This document shows positions 1 to 7,061 of a stretch of DNA of 21,705 bases, in pieces. Source of the stretch: JANYHF01 sp031393505 (GTDB taxonomy: Bacteria > Pseudomonadota > Alphaproteobacteria > Rhizobiales > Hyphomicrobiaceae). The notes under the pieces were generated by a model. That model was not told where the DNA came from. It saw only the letters and a list, made by a program, of their open reading frames with translations, and ran no database searches. The stretch covers positions 1-21,705 of the forward strand of contig JANMVX010000287.1 of assembly GCA_031393505.1 (NCBI GenBank), given 5' to 3'. Positions within the stretch are counted from its first letter, which is position 1, and each line of letters starts with the position of its first letter. Made by a program: the position numbers and the translations under genes.

Positions 1-2
1 AG

Positions 3-170
3 ACGACGGGCCTCGTCGCCTTCGATTCACTGCTCAAGCTGGCAATTGTTCTTGATTGTCTTGGTGATTTCGACGGGCTGGCCGCCGAGGATGCGCAGTC
101 CTTGAACGGTAGGCCGCTCGACGAGGTTCTGGCGCGGACCCGGACCCGCAAGAAGGGCCGGTTGACATGA
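3..170 (+). CDS. HipB-type antitoxin, C-terminal part (5' end off window)
   Basis: Only about the last 55 residues lie in the window. The frame runs open from the left edge to a TGA at 168-170 and overlaps the ATG of the downstream hipA-like gene by four bases (ATGA), the usual translational coupling of hipBA operons. The visible part is a helical tail followed by a basic end (RTRTRKKGR). This fits the region after the helix-turn-helix of a Xre-family regulator. In this family the small HTH protein binds and inhibits HipA and represses the operon. The DNA-binding domain itself is not in the window, so the identification rests mainly on position and coupling. Confidence 0.65.
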   Translation, partial: TTGLVAFDSLLKLAIVLDCLGDFDGLAAEDAQSLNGRPLDEVLARTRTRKKGRLT

Positions 171-1438
171 CGCACCGGCCGGCAACTCTCCTCAATGTCT
201 TTCTCAACGGACGGCAGCGCCGCAAGATCGGCCGCCTGGCAGCGCAGGGCAGGCGTATCCTCTTCGAGTACGATCCGGCCTTCCTGGCTACGGGCCTGCA
301 GATCTCGCCATTCCGGCTGCCGACGCGCTCCGGCGTGATGATCGACGAAGCCCACGCCTTCGACGGGCTGTTCGGTGTGTTCAACGATAGTCTGCCCGAC
401 GGTTGGGGGCGGCTTCTGCTCGATCGCGCTGTAGAGCGCCTCGGCATTGCGCGGCAGGAGCTGACCCCGCTAGATCGTCTGGCACATGTCGGCAGGCACG
501 GCATGGGCGCACTCAGCTATGAGCCGGACCTGAGCGTGAGTGACCGCGCGCCCATCGTGCTGGAGCTGGAGGCCATAGCCCGCGACGCCGCAAAGGTCCT
601 CAACGGTGAAGAGGGGGCGGTCATCGAGACGCTCCTGAAGCTCAATGGCGCCTCAGCAGGCGCCCGGCCCAAGGTCGTGGCCCAAGTCAGCGCCGACAGA
701 AAGCGGATCATTCATGGTCCTGCCACGATGCCCGAGGGCTATGCGCACTGGATGATCAAGTTCCCGTCCGCACAGGATGACGCCGCCGCCGGCGCCACCG
801 AGTACGCCTACAGCCTCATGGCACGTGCGGCGGGTGTCGCAATACCCAAGACCCATCTGTTCACGGCGAAGAAGAAGCGGTATTTCGGCATCGAGCGGTT
901 CGACCGGGATGGCGACCGCCGCATCCATATGCACAGCCTCTCAGGCTTGCTGCATGCCGATCACCGCGTAGCGTCGCTCGACTATGATGCACTGCTAAAG
1001 GCGACCCACATCCTGACCAAAGACGCGACCGAGGTCGATCGTGCGTTCCGCCTCGCCTGCTTCAATGTTCTCGCGCGCAACCGCGACGACCACGCCAAAA
1101 ACGTTTCGTTCCTGCTCGACGACGCCACGGGGCAGTGGACGCTCGCGCCGGCCTACGACCTGACCTTCTCGTCCGGTCCAGGGGGTGAACAGAGCATGAC
1201 AGTGATGGGTGAGGGGAGGGAGCCAAATGCAGGACATCTGAGCGCGCTCGCGAAGAAGTATGATTTGAAAGGCGGTGCCGCGATTATCGCCGAGGTTCAA
1301 GCAGCTGTAGCGGACTGGTCGCAGCACGCCGACGCTGCCGGCCTCTCTAAGAAATCCGCGAAACTGATCAGCAACCGGATTGCGCCTCCGGTGACGAAAG
1401 TTGCGAAGCCGAAGGCAAAGCCCCGCAAGGGCCCATGA
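167..1438 (+). CDS. hipA: HipA-family serine/threonine kinase toxin
   Basis: A 423-residue protein, close to the 440 of E. coli HipA. The N-terminal third fits the HipA coupling domain and the rest the HipA_C kinase fold. Visible motifs are a Gly/Ala-rich loop GASAGARPK (residues 161-169), the catalytic loop NRDDHAKN (305-312, with D308 or D307 as candidate base and N312 as metal ligand) and the metal-binding aspartate in PAYDL (D331). All key residues are present, so the toxin looks active. HipA kinases phosphorylate a translation component (GltX in E. coli; other synthetases or factors in relatives) and cause growth arrest. The target here is unknown. The gene overlaps the upstream antitoxin by four bases. 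The C-terminus is a lysine/proline-rich tail. It lies beside a Lamassu-like operon, as toxin-antitoxin genes often do in defence islands. Confidence 0.9.
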   Translation: MTHRPATLLNVFLNGRQRRKIGRLAAQGRRILFEYDPAFLATGLQISPFRLPTRSGVMIDEAHAFDGLFGVFNDSLPDGWGRLLLDRAVERLGIARQELTPLDRLAHVGRHGMGALSYEPDLSVSDRAPIVLELEAIARDAAKVLNGEEGAVIETLLKLNGASAGARPKVVAQVSADRKRIIHGPATMPEGYAHWMIKFPSAQDDAAAGATEYAYSLMARAAGVAIPKTHLFTAKKKRYFGIERFDRDGDRRIHMHSLSGLLHADHRVASLDYDALLKATHILTKDATEVDRAFRLACFNVLARNRDDHAKNVSFLLDDATGQWTLAPAYDLTFSSGPGGEQSMTVMGEGREPNAGHLSALAKKYDLKGGAAIIAEVQAAVADWSQHADAAGLSKKSAKLISNRIAPPVTKVAKPKAKPRKGP

Positions 1439-1962
1439 CGCAGACCTGCTCCACTTGATGCGGCCCGTTTCTGTAAATTTGCACCATTGCCCAGGCGTTG
1501 GGAGGATTTACAAAGTTCGAAGTGTTGCGAGTAGCTGTGCGACGTGATCGGCAACCGGACATTGCGTCAAGTACGCGTCGCCATCTACACTATGCCGACA
1601 GTCTAAAGCTTGGCCAGGATCGCGTCGAGGCGACGTGATACCCCTGAAAACGGCGCTGATCTGGCGCGCGACAATCAAGGTACGGGATCTCACCCAGATT
1701 GACGCGCTATACGCTGAGCATCGCTCTGCAGAGATACCGGACATCATGCATGCACAAAGATCTGCAAACGGAGTCACTTTGCACCTGGTCTGCAGCGCGC
1801 CCGTGAGCAGACTCGACTTAGTTCGTTGCGTTGCTCAGAGAGCCACCGTCGAGTCCACGACGCGAAGGGCGGCCGCAAAGAGTGGATAAGTCGTTCTGAT
1901 CCTTGCTCGTTGCGATCCGTCCGGATCATGGTGTCTCGACCGAGCGGGAGGCGGAGCAGTAC
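1439..1962. other. Gap between hipA and the nuclease gene, no convincing gene
   Basis: About 520 bases. A nested inverted repeat follows hipA: TGTAAAT (1472-1478) pairs with ATTTACA (1506-1512), with CCCA/TGGG (1490-1493/1499-1502) inside. It has no T-tract, so it is at best a weak terminator. One possible small frame (1635-1889) is listed separately. I see no tRNA, no mobile-element end and no clear -35/-10 pair before the nuclease gene, although its promoter should lie here. Confidence 0.5.
1635..1889 (+). CDS. Possible small hypothetical protein
   Basis: An 84-residue frame starting with GTG, with GAGG a few bases upstream as a possible ribosome-binding site, ending in TAA 73 bases before the probable nuclease start. 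The product has no signal peptide, membrane segment or motif that I recognise. It shares its strand with the flanking defence genes, which allows a small accessory protein, but opposite-strand frames of similar length cover the same DNA and codon use looks unselective. It may well be a chance open frame. Confidence 0.2.
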   Translation: MIPLKTALIWRATIKVRDLTQIDALYAEHRSAEIPDIMHAQRSANGVTLHLVCSAPVSRLDLVRCVAQRATVESTTRRAAAKSG

Positions 1963-3021
1963 ATGCAAAGGGATCTCCTGGATGATTTGGTAGGTAAGCC
2001 CCAGCGGGAGACAGCTGGCGGGCCAACCGCTGCACGCTTCGACTATCAGAAGAACTGGGCCTTCTGCGAAATGCTGCACCGGCACATGGCCAAGGCCGAC
2101 TACTTGGTTGCTTTCGAGTTCCACGACGACGTCGTTTTCCTTGAGCCGGGCAATACTCCGCAATCGGCAGAGTTTGTCCAGGTCAAGACATCGTCCACGG
2201 CTCAAGTGCGCAAGCGATCGACGTTGACGTCGCGCACGAAGGGCGCCCCGTCGATCCTAGGCAAGATGTGCTCCAACTTCGACGGCATCTGTGCCGGTCA
2301 TGCCGTGAAGGTCGTTCTAGTGTCGAATGTTGCATTCGAGTTCGGCAATGGGGATCAGTGCGCAGCTGACCTCGACGAGAAGCACCGCAATGCCATCGTA
2401 GAAAAGCTCACGGAGGAATGGCCTGGGTTCACCATGGCGCATCTGGACAAGATCCACTTCATGGTCACCGGGGTTTCGATCGAGGCCATGCAGACCTTCC
2501 TGCAGGGCGAGGCGATGAACCTGTTCCAGCACCATTTCGGGGAGGACCACGGGTTGAACGTGATGGCGTGGTTGCGTCTCGTTCAGGGTGAGATCGGACG
2601 ACGTAACAACTTCCCTTCCGAAAAAATCTCCTCGGTCAGTGAGTTGATCGCGCTCAAGTGCATCGACCGGAAATTCATTGGAGATAGCCTGGACTGCGTA
2701 CAGCGCGGGCGACGAAGTTCATTGAACATGACGCTTGTTGTGGCTGAGCTTTCGGCCGTTGGCTGGTCTCACACGGATCTGATGCGGCTAGACAAGCGTC
2801 TGCCGCAAGTCGTGAGTGACTACACCAACGCGACCAACCTCGAGGTGGCCGCGATGGCACAGGTTGTGGCGAAAGAAATTTCCGGCGGCACGTACGTGAG
2901 TCTAGGCGACGCCGTCACGCGGATTGTCCCCCTTGTCGTCGAACCACCAGGAAGGGTCGTCATTTACGATCGCTTCTACGTTTCAGCGCTTATCGTCCTG
3001 GTGCATCATGAAACTCTCTAA
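1963..3021 (+). CDS. lmuA: DUF4297/Cap4-type nuclease, LmuA-like
   Basis: A 352-residue protein from the ATG at 1963. That start is preceded by a purine-rich GGGAGGCGGAG ribosome-binding site; a TTG 60 bases upstream in the same frame has none. The N-terminus carries the DUF4297 (Cap4 nuclease) pattern: RETAGG (15-20), ARFDYQKNWA (24-33), E52, the acidic D55/D56 in FHDDVVFLE, then EFVQVKT with Q73 and K75. This is the D-(E/Q)xK core of a PD-(D/E)xK-type double-strand DNA endonuclease. The rest (about 215-352) is helical with no recognised domain, and there is no SAVED sensor domain as in CBASS Cap4. The next gene, 41 bases downstream, encodes an SMC-like ATPase. A DUF4297 protein plus an SMC ATPase is the original two-gene definition of the anti-phage Lamassu system. 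Expected role: DNA cleavage, held in check by LmuB until infection. Confidence 0.75.
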   Translation: MQRDLLDDLVGKPQRETAGGPTAARFDYQKNWAFCEMLHRHMAKADYLVAFEFHDDVVFLEPGNTPQSAEFVQVKTSSTAQVRKRSTLTSRTKGAPSILGKMCSNFDGICAGHAVKVVLVSNVAFEFGNGDQCAADLDEKHRNAIVEKLTEEWPGFTMAHLDKIHFMVTGVSIEAMQTFLQGEAMNLFQHHFGEDHGLNVMAWLRLVQGEIGRRNNFPSEKISSVSELIALKCIDRKFIGDSLDCVQRGRRSSLNMTLVVAELSAVGWSHTDLMRLDKRLPQVVSDYTNATNLEVAAMAQVVAKEISGGTYVSLGDAVTRIVPLVVEPPGRVVIYDRFYVSALIVLVHHETL

Positions 3022-3062
3022 CTTTAGACAGCTGATCAGAAATATTCGCAAGGGTCGCGTCG

Positions 3063-4787
3063 ATGAAAAGCTTAGTGTTCAAAGAGGTCTCTATCCTCTC
3101 AAAGGCCGAAAAGGCGGCAGTGAACCTGACGTTCGTCCCGACCGTCAACCTGCTGACCGGCGAGAATGACGTCGGCAAGTCGACGCTGATCAAATCGCTT
3201 TATCACACACTCGGGGCCGACGTACCGCAGTTGCAGAATACCCGTTGGAAGCGAGCGAGACCGATCTATTGTGTGAAAGTTGCGATCGCTGGCAACGAAT
3301 ACACGATCATCCGGGACGAGAAATACTTCGGGGTTTTCGACACCAATCGGAAGCTAGTCGGTCGGTATACGGGAATTTCCGGCGAGAACGGCATCGCTCG
3401 TTTCATCAATCCTAAGCTCGCATTTCGGATCGAACTGGAGCGGGCGGCAGACTCTGGTCTCGGGCCGGCTGGACCGGCGTTCTATTTCTTGCCGTTTTAT
3501 GTCGATCAGGACGAAGGGTGGAACCGCAGCTGGGCGTCATTCCTAGGCCTACCGCAGTTCAAGGACTACCGGCGCAACATGATCGAGTACCATCTGGGAG
3601 TACGGCCGCAGAGCTACTACGATGCGAAGAAGCGTGAGCTGGAATTGTCAGGGCAACTGCTGGAACTCTCGCGCGAGCGGGAGGCTCTTGCAGCTGTGCG
3701 CGAGTCCTATCACAAGCGGAAAGTGGCGCGGCAAGTGGATGTCGATCCGTCCGTGTTCAAGCAGGAGGCGGAGGAACTCGTTGAGAAATTCAACCAAGTG
3801 AACGGTCATCAACAGCGGATTCTACACGAGTTGAAAGAAGCGCGGAGCGAACGGCACGCGATCGAGACCGAGATGGCGATCCTGAAGCGGGCGATTTCCG
3901 AGTTGGACGCGGACTACGCGCTTGCCGAAGCGCCGACGACGCCGGACCCGATCTGCTGCCCAACCTGTAGCACCGAATTCACCAACTCCATTGCCGAGAG
4001 GTTCGGCATCCTCGAAGACATTGACTACTGCTACGAGTTGCTAGATCAGCGCACCAAAAAACGCATCGAAGTTCAACAGGCGATCGCGGGTATCGAAGAG
4101 CGCTATGGGACGGTTACGAAAGATCTCGATGGCATTCAGGAGTTGCTGCAACGCACGCGGCAAAACATCACTTTCGCCGAACTCGTTTCGTCAGAGGGCA
4201 TCAAGGACATGTTGCAGTCCATTGATCTCGACATTGCGGATCTTGTGCACCGCGAGGACGGCTTGCGCACGGCTATTGGCAGCTTGGCGGGCGATCTCAA
4301 GGTGGATGCCAAACTCAAGAAGCAGATCGTCGCGTTCTATCAGGCGCGCATGAAGGAATACCTCGGTAACTTGAACGTCCATGTGTTGGAGGCCAACGAC
4401 TACAAATCGCTCGATCGGCAGATCAAGAACAACGCGCTCGGCAGCGATCTACCGCGTTCGCTCTTAGCGCAGTATCTAGCTTTCCTCCACACGATGAAGG
4501 AATACAACAACTTCGTAATGTGCCCGCTAGTGCTCGACTCACCGCTCCAGCAGGAGCAGGACTCGACCAATATCGATGCAATATTCAAGTTCATTTTCTC
4601 GAAGGCCTTGCAGGGACAGCAGCTGATCCTGGGAACGCTGTCGACTGGTGGTGCATCGCCGGGGACAATTCCCGCCGGCGCGAAAGAGCATGTTTTGTCG
4701 GACAAGTACCGGCTGCTACACGGAGATCAGTTCGACCGTGTAATCCAGGACATCGGTCTCATGCACGAGCAGACGTTGGCGAGTTGA
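3063..4787 (+). CDS. lmuB: SMC/Rad50-like ATPase, LmuB-like
   Basis: A 574-residue protein. Walker A is GENDVGKST (33-41, K39). Charged helical segments (about 190-290 and 310-420) flank a CCPTC motif (C298, C299, C302) like a Rad50 zinc hook, giving a short hooked coiled coil. The C-terminal ATPase lobe has LPRSLLAQYLAFL in place of a canonical LSGG signature, and a Walker-B-like PLVLDSPLQQEQ with D492. To my knowledge this DSPxQQ form is typical of ABC ATPases of ABC-three-component/Lamassu systems rather than housekeeping Rad50. The expected role is sensing phage DNA ends or structures and releasing the nuclease made by the gene upstream. The gap of 41 bases implies one transcript. No LmuC-like gene lies between or after them. 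The length is modest for an SMC protein, so the coiled-coil arm is short. Confidence 0.75.
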   Translation: MKSLVFKEVSILSKAEKAAVNLTFVPTVNLLTGENDVGKSTLIKSLYHTLGADVPQLQNTRWKRARPIYCVKVAIAGNEYTIIRDEKYFGVFDTNRKLVGRYTGISGENGIARFINPKLAFRIELERAADSGLGPAGPAFYFLPFYVDQDEGWNRSWASFLGLPQFKDYRRNMIEYHLGVRPQSYYDAKKRELELSGQLLELSREREALAAVRESYHKRKVARQVDVDPSVFKQEAEELVEKFNQVNGHQQRILHELKEARSERHAIETEMAILKRAISELDADYALAEAPTTPDPICCPTCSTEFTNSIAERFGILEDIDYCYELLDQRTKKRIEVQQAIAGIEERYGTVTKDLDGIQELLQRTRQNITFAELVSSEGIKDMLQSIDLDIADLVHREDGLRTAIGSLAGDLKVDAKLKKQIVAFYQARMKEYLGNLNVHVLEANDYKSLDRQIKNNALGSDLPRSLLAQYLAFLHTMKEYNNFVMCPLVLDSPLQQEQDSTNIDAIFKFIFSKALQGQQLILGTLSTGGASPGTIPAGAKEHVLSDKYRLLHGDQFDRVIQDIGLMHEQTLAS

Positions 4788-4800
4788 GAGTTAGCTCGCC
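4778..4800 (+). terminator. Weak stem-loop at the end of the Lamassu-like operon
   Basis: GGCGAG (4778-4783) pairs with CTCGCC (4795-4800) around an 11-base loop that contains the stop codon of the ATPase gene. No T-run follows, so an intrinsic terminator is not proven. The rest of the interval up to the convergent permease gene at 5076 shows no supportable gene. Confidence 0.25.
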
Positions 4801-5075
4801 GTCGCCGCCAAAGCTCGCGTCAGCGCTCCCCCAAATTCAGACCAGTTGTCGGCAAATGTTGGCAAAGGACGATGGCCTCGGCTTTCAATTCTGGAATACA
4901 CCTTTGATGTCGGCTGAAACTCTAAGACCGGCCGTTCTGGTCGCGAGGAGCGAACGCATTCGTCGATACTGGCCGATGTCTCCTTTTGGGATGATGCGCC
5001 GACGAGATAGGCGCGGCAGCCGACCGCGACCATTGCAGCGGGCGGTGACTCCGATCGCCGATCGGTGTGCCGGTA

Positions 5076-6038
5076 TCAGTGGCCCTTGAGCTTGCCCAAG
5101 CTGCCGATAGCCACGGCCACGATGATGATGGCGCCGACCAGCATGTCACGAACGTAGCTGTCGATGCTGAGCTGCGTCAGGCCGTTGCTGAGCACGCCGA
5201 GGATCAGCACCCCGATCAGCGAATGCACAACCCGCGGCTCGCCTTCGCGGCTCATGGTCATGCCGAGAAACACGGCGGCGATTGCATCGAGCATCAGACC
5301 GCCGCCCTGCGTAGGATTGGCCGAGGCGACGCGGCTGGCATACATCAGGCCGGCGCCAGCCGCTCCCAGTCCTGACAGGCCGAAGGCGAGAATGCGGAGC
5401 GCGCGCACGCGGACTCCAGCCAGGCGCGCGGCCTCGATATTGCTTCCGATGACATAGAGGTGCCGTCCCGTTATCAAGCGCTGCAGCAAGAAGGTTGAGG
5501 CCAGCAGAACGGCCACGGCGGTCAGGGTGAGGTTGGGCAACTTCAGCGCATCCTCGGCTGCCGAGAGCTGGATGCCGCCACGCGCAAAGCCTGAGAAGCT
5601 TGCGGGAATTTCCGAACCAAAAAGCGTCTTGCCGCCGCTTAACCAGAAGGCGAGGCCGCTGTATATCGTCAGCGTGCCAAGCGTCGCTACGAACGGCAAC
5701 AGCCCAACGATCGCGACCAGCCCGCCATTAATCAACCCGCCAATCAGTCCGGCAGCCAAAGCAACGCACAGACCCAAGGGCACCGATCCGGTTGCCTTGA
5801 ACACCACTGCCGCGACAATGCCAGCGAGACTGGCCATCGATCCGGCGCTCAAGTCGAAATCACCGGCGGCCATGACGATGGTCATCGTGAACGCGACCAC
5901 CGCTAGCATGCTCATCTGCTGCGTGATGTTCAGCAGATTGCGCCCGGTCATGAAGGTGTTGGGCAGCGCCAGCCAGAGCCCCACGATGAGCAGCCCAAAG
6001 CCGATCAGCGTGCCATAGCGTTGCAACTGGCGCTGCAC
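5076..6038 (-). CDS. RbsC-type sugar ABC transporter permease
   Basis: A 320-residue, strongly hydrophobic protein with about eight to ten membrane segments, the usual size of the ribose/galactose-type (BPD_transp_2) permeases. The family signature region reads AAGDFDLSAGSMASLAG in the first third, and a glycine-rich segment near AVFLGMTMS in the last third matches the cytoplasmic loop that contacts the ATPase. The start is GTG, five bases after the stop of the binding-protein gene, so the two are translationally linked. No ATP-binding gene follows: the next gene downstream is the convergent lmuB-like gene. The permease should therefore work with an ATPase encoded elsewhere, possibly the one at 13575-14387. 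The transported sugar is unknown. Confidence 0.88.
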   Translation of the reverse strand: MQRQLQRYGTLIGFGLLIVGLWLALPNTFMTGRNLLNITQQMSMLAVVAFTMTIVMAAGDFDLSAGSMASLAGIVAAVVFKATGSVPLGLCVALAAGLIGGLINGGLVAIVGLLPFVATLGTLTIYSGLAFWLSGGKTLFGSEIPASFSGFARGGIQLSAAEDALKLPNLTLTAVAVLLASTFLLQRLITGRHLYVIGSNIEAARLAGVRVRALRILAFGLSGLGAAGAGLMYASRVASANPTQGGGLMLDAIAAVFLGMTMSREGEPRVVHSLIGVLILGVLSNGLTQLSIDSYVRDMLVGAIIIVAVAIGSLGKLKGH

Positions 6039-6043
6039 CCGAA

Positions 6044-6970
6044 CTACTCTTTCACATTCGCGGCCGTGATCAGTCGCGTCGGCACATAGGTCACGCGCTC
6101 CCTGATGGTCTCGCCTGCCAGCGTGCGTTTCACCGCATCGGCTGTCGCCTTACCGATGCCTTTGAAGTCCTGCGCCATCGATGCCTCGAAACTGCTGCCC
6201 TTGGCGATGGCTTCGCGGGCCTGCGGATTGGCGTCGATCCCGGTTATGACGATGCCCTCGCCGCCACGGTTGGCCGCTTCGATGGCCTGTAGTGCGCCGA
6301 GCGCGGGCTGGTCCCAGGCGGCCCAGACGGCGGCGATGGAACCCTTCTCGGGATTGGCGGCCAGGATCGCATCCATCTTGGCGCGGCTATCGGCGATCCC
6401 GCCATCCTTCACGTCCGGGGTAACGCGATCCAGCACCTTGATGTCCGGATTATTCTTAAAGATCGAGTCCGCGATGATGCCACGCTGCTGCACCGGTGGG
6501 AAGGCGTCGAACACGAACATCACCACTTTGCCCTTGCCGCTGATGCGGTTGACAACATAGGCGGCGGTGTCCGCGGCCATCGCGTAGCCGTTGCTTGTGA
6601 CGTTGGTGACGAGCAAAGGCGTTGCGCCGGCGTCCATGCCGAACACGGGGATTTTTGCCGCTTTTGCGGTTTCGAGTCCGGCGGCAACCTGCGAAGGATC
6701 GACATTGATGACGATGGCGTCGACCTTCTGGTTGGCGGCGTCCTCCAGCCGGCCGATCACGGCGGCGACGTCGCCCTTGGTGTCCACCACGTTCACGTCC
6801 CAACCATTGGTCTTGGCTTCGGCCTGGAACGCTTCGACGTAGAACTGGGTGCCCGGCTGAGCGAGATAGGGCGTGATGACCACGACCTTCTTGGCGGCCT
6901 CGGCGGCTGACGGCAGCAACGGCAACAAGGCGATGGCGACGGCGGCGACGCGACGTGAAACGACGAACAT
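6044..6970 (-). CDS. Periplasmic sugar-binding protein (RbsB-like)
   Basis: A 308-residue protein. The N-terminus has a Sec signal peptide: MFVVSRR, a hydrophobic stretch, and a cleavage-like AEA-A site near residue 25. The mature part is a periplasmic-binding-protein fold of the ribose/LacI type: VVVITPYLAQPGTQFYVEAF opens lobe 1, VDAIVINVDPSQVAAGLE follows, and IVITGIDANPQAREAI is the typical second-lobe strand and turn. The ATG has a good ribosome-binding site (GGGAGGA on its strand, around 6976-6983). It is the first gene of a two-gene operon with the permease and diverges from the FGGY kinase across 91 bases, suggesting shared control. It would deliver a sugar or polyol from the periplasm to the permease. 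The ligand cannot be read from the sequence. Confidence 0.88.
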   Translation of the reverse strand: MFVVSRRVAAVAIALLPLLPSAAEAAKKVVVITPYLAQPGTQFYVEAFQAEAKTNGWDVNVVDTKGDVAAVIGRLEDAANQKVDAIVINVDPSQVAAGLETAKAAKIPVFGMDAGATPLLVTNVTSNGYAMAADTAAYVVNRISGKGKVVMFVFDAFPPVQQRGIIADSIFKNNPDIKVLDRVTPDVKDGGIADSRAKMDAILAANPEKGSIAAVWAAWDQPALGALQAIEAANRGGEGIVITGIDANPQAREAIAKGSSFEASMAQDFKGIGKATADAVKRTLAGETIRERVTYVPTRLITAANVKE

Positions 6971-6999
6971 GCTGATCCTCCCGTTTTTATTCGGATGAC

Positions 7000-7016
7000 T
7001 TGCTTAGCACGAGCAA
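7000..7016. promoter_or_regulatory. Possible operator between binding protein and kinase
   Basis: TTGCT and AGCAA form a five-base inverted repeat with a seven-base spacer, inside the 91-base divergent region where both promoters should lie. A shorter palindrome TGCTTAGCA overlaps it. It does not resemble the palindrome upstream of the aminotransferase gene, so whether the LacI-type repressor binds here is open. No clear -35/-10 pair stands out. Confidence 0.2.
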
Positions 7017-7061
7017 TTCGGGCCATTCAATCGGCCGTCATCGGCTTTGTGAAGGTTCGCC

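Noticed and set aside
1963..3021. CBASS assignment for the Cap4-type nuclease
   Set aside because: No SAVED domain, nucleotide cyclase or Cap2/Cap3 gene is present, and the neighbour is an SMC-like ATPase.
4520..5089. 189-codon frame across the end of the ATPase and the gap to the permease
   Set aside because: Most of it overlaps the lmuB-like C-terminus in another frame, and the remainder has no domain or ribosome-binding site.
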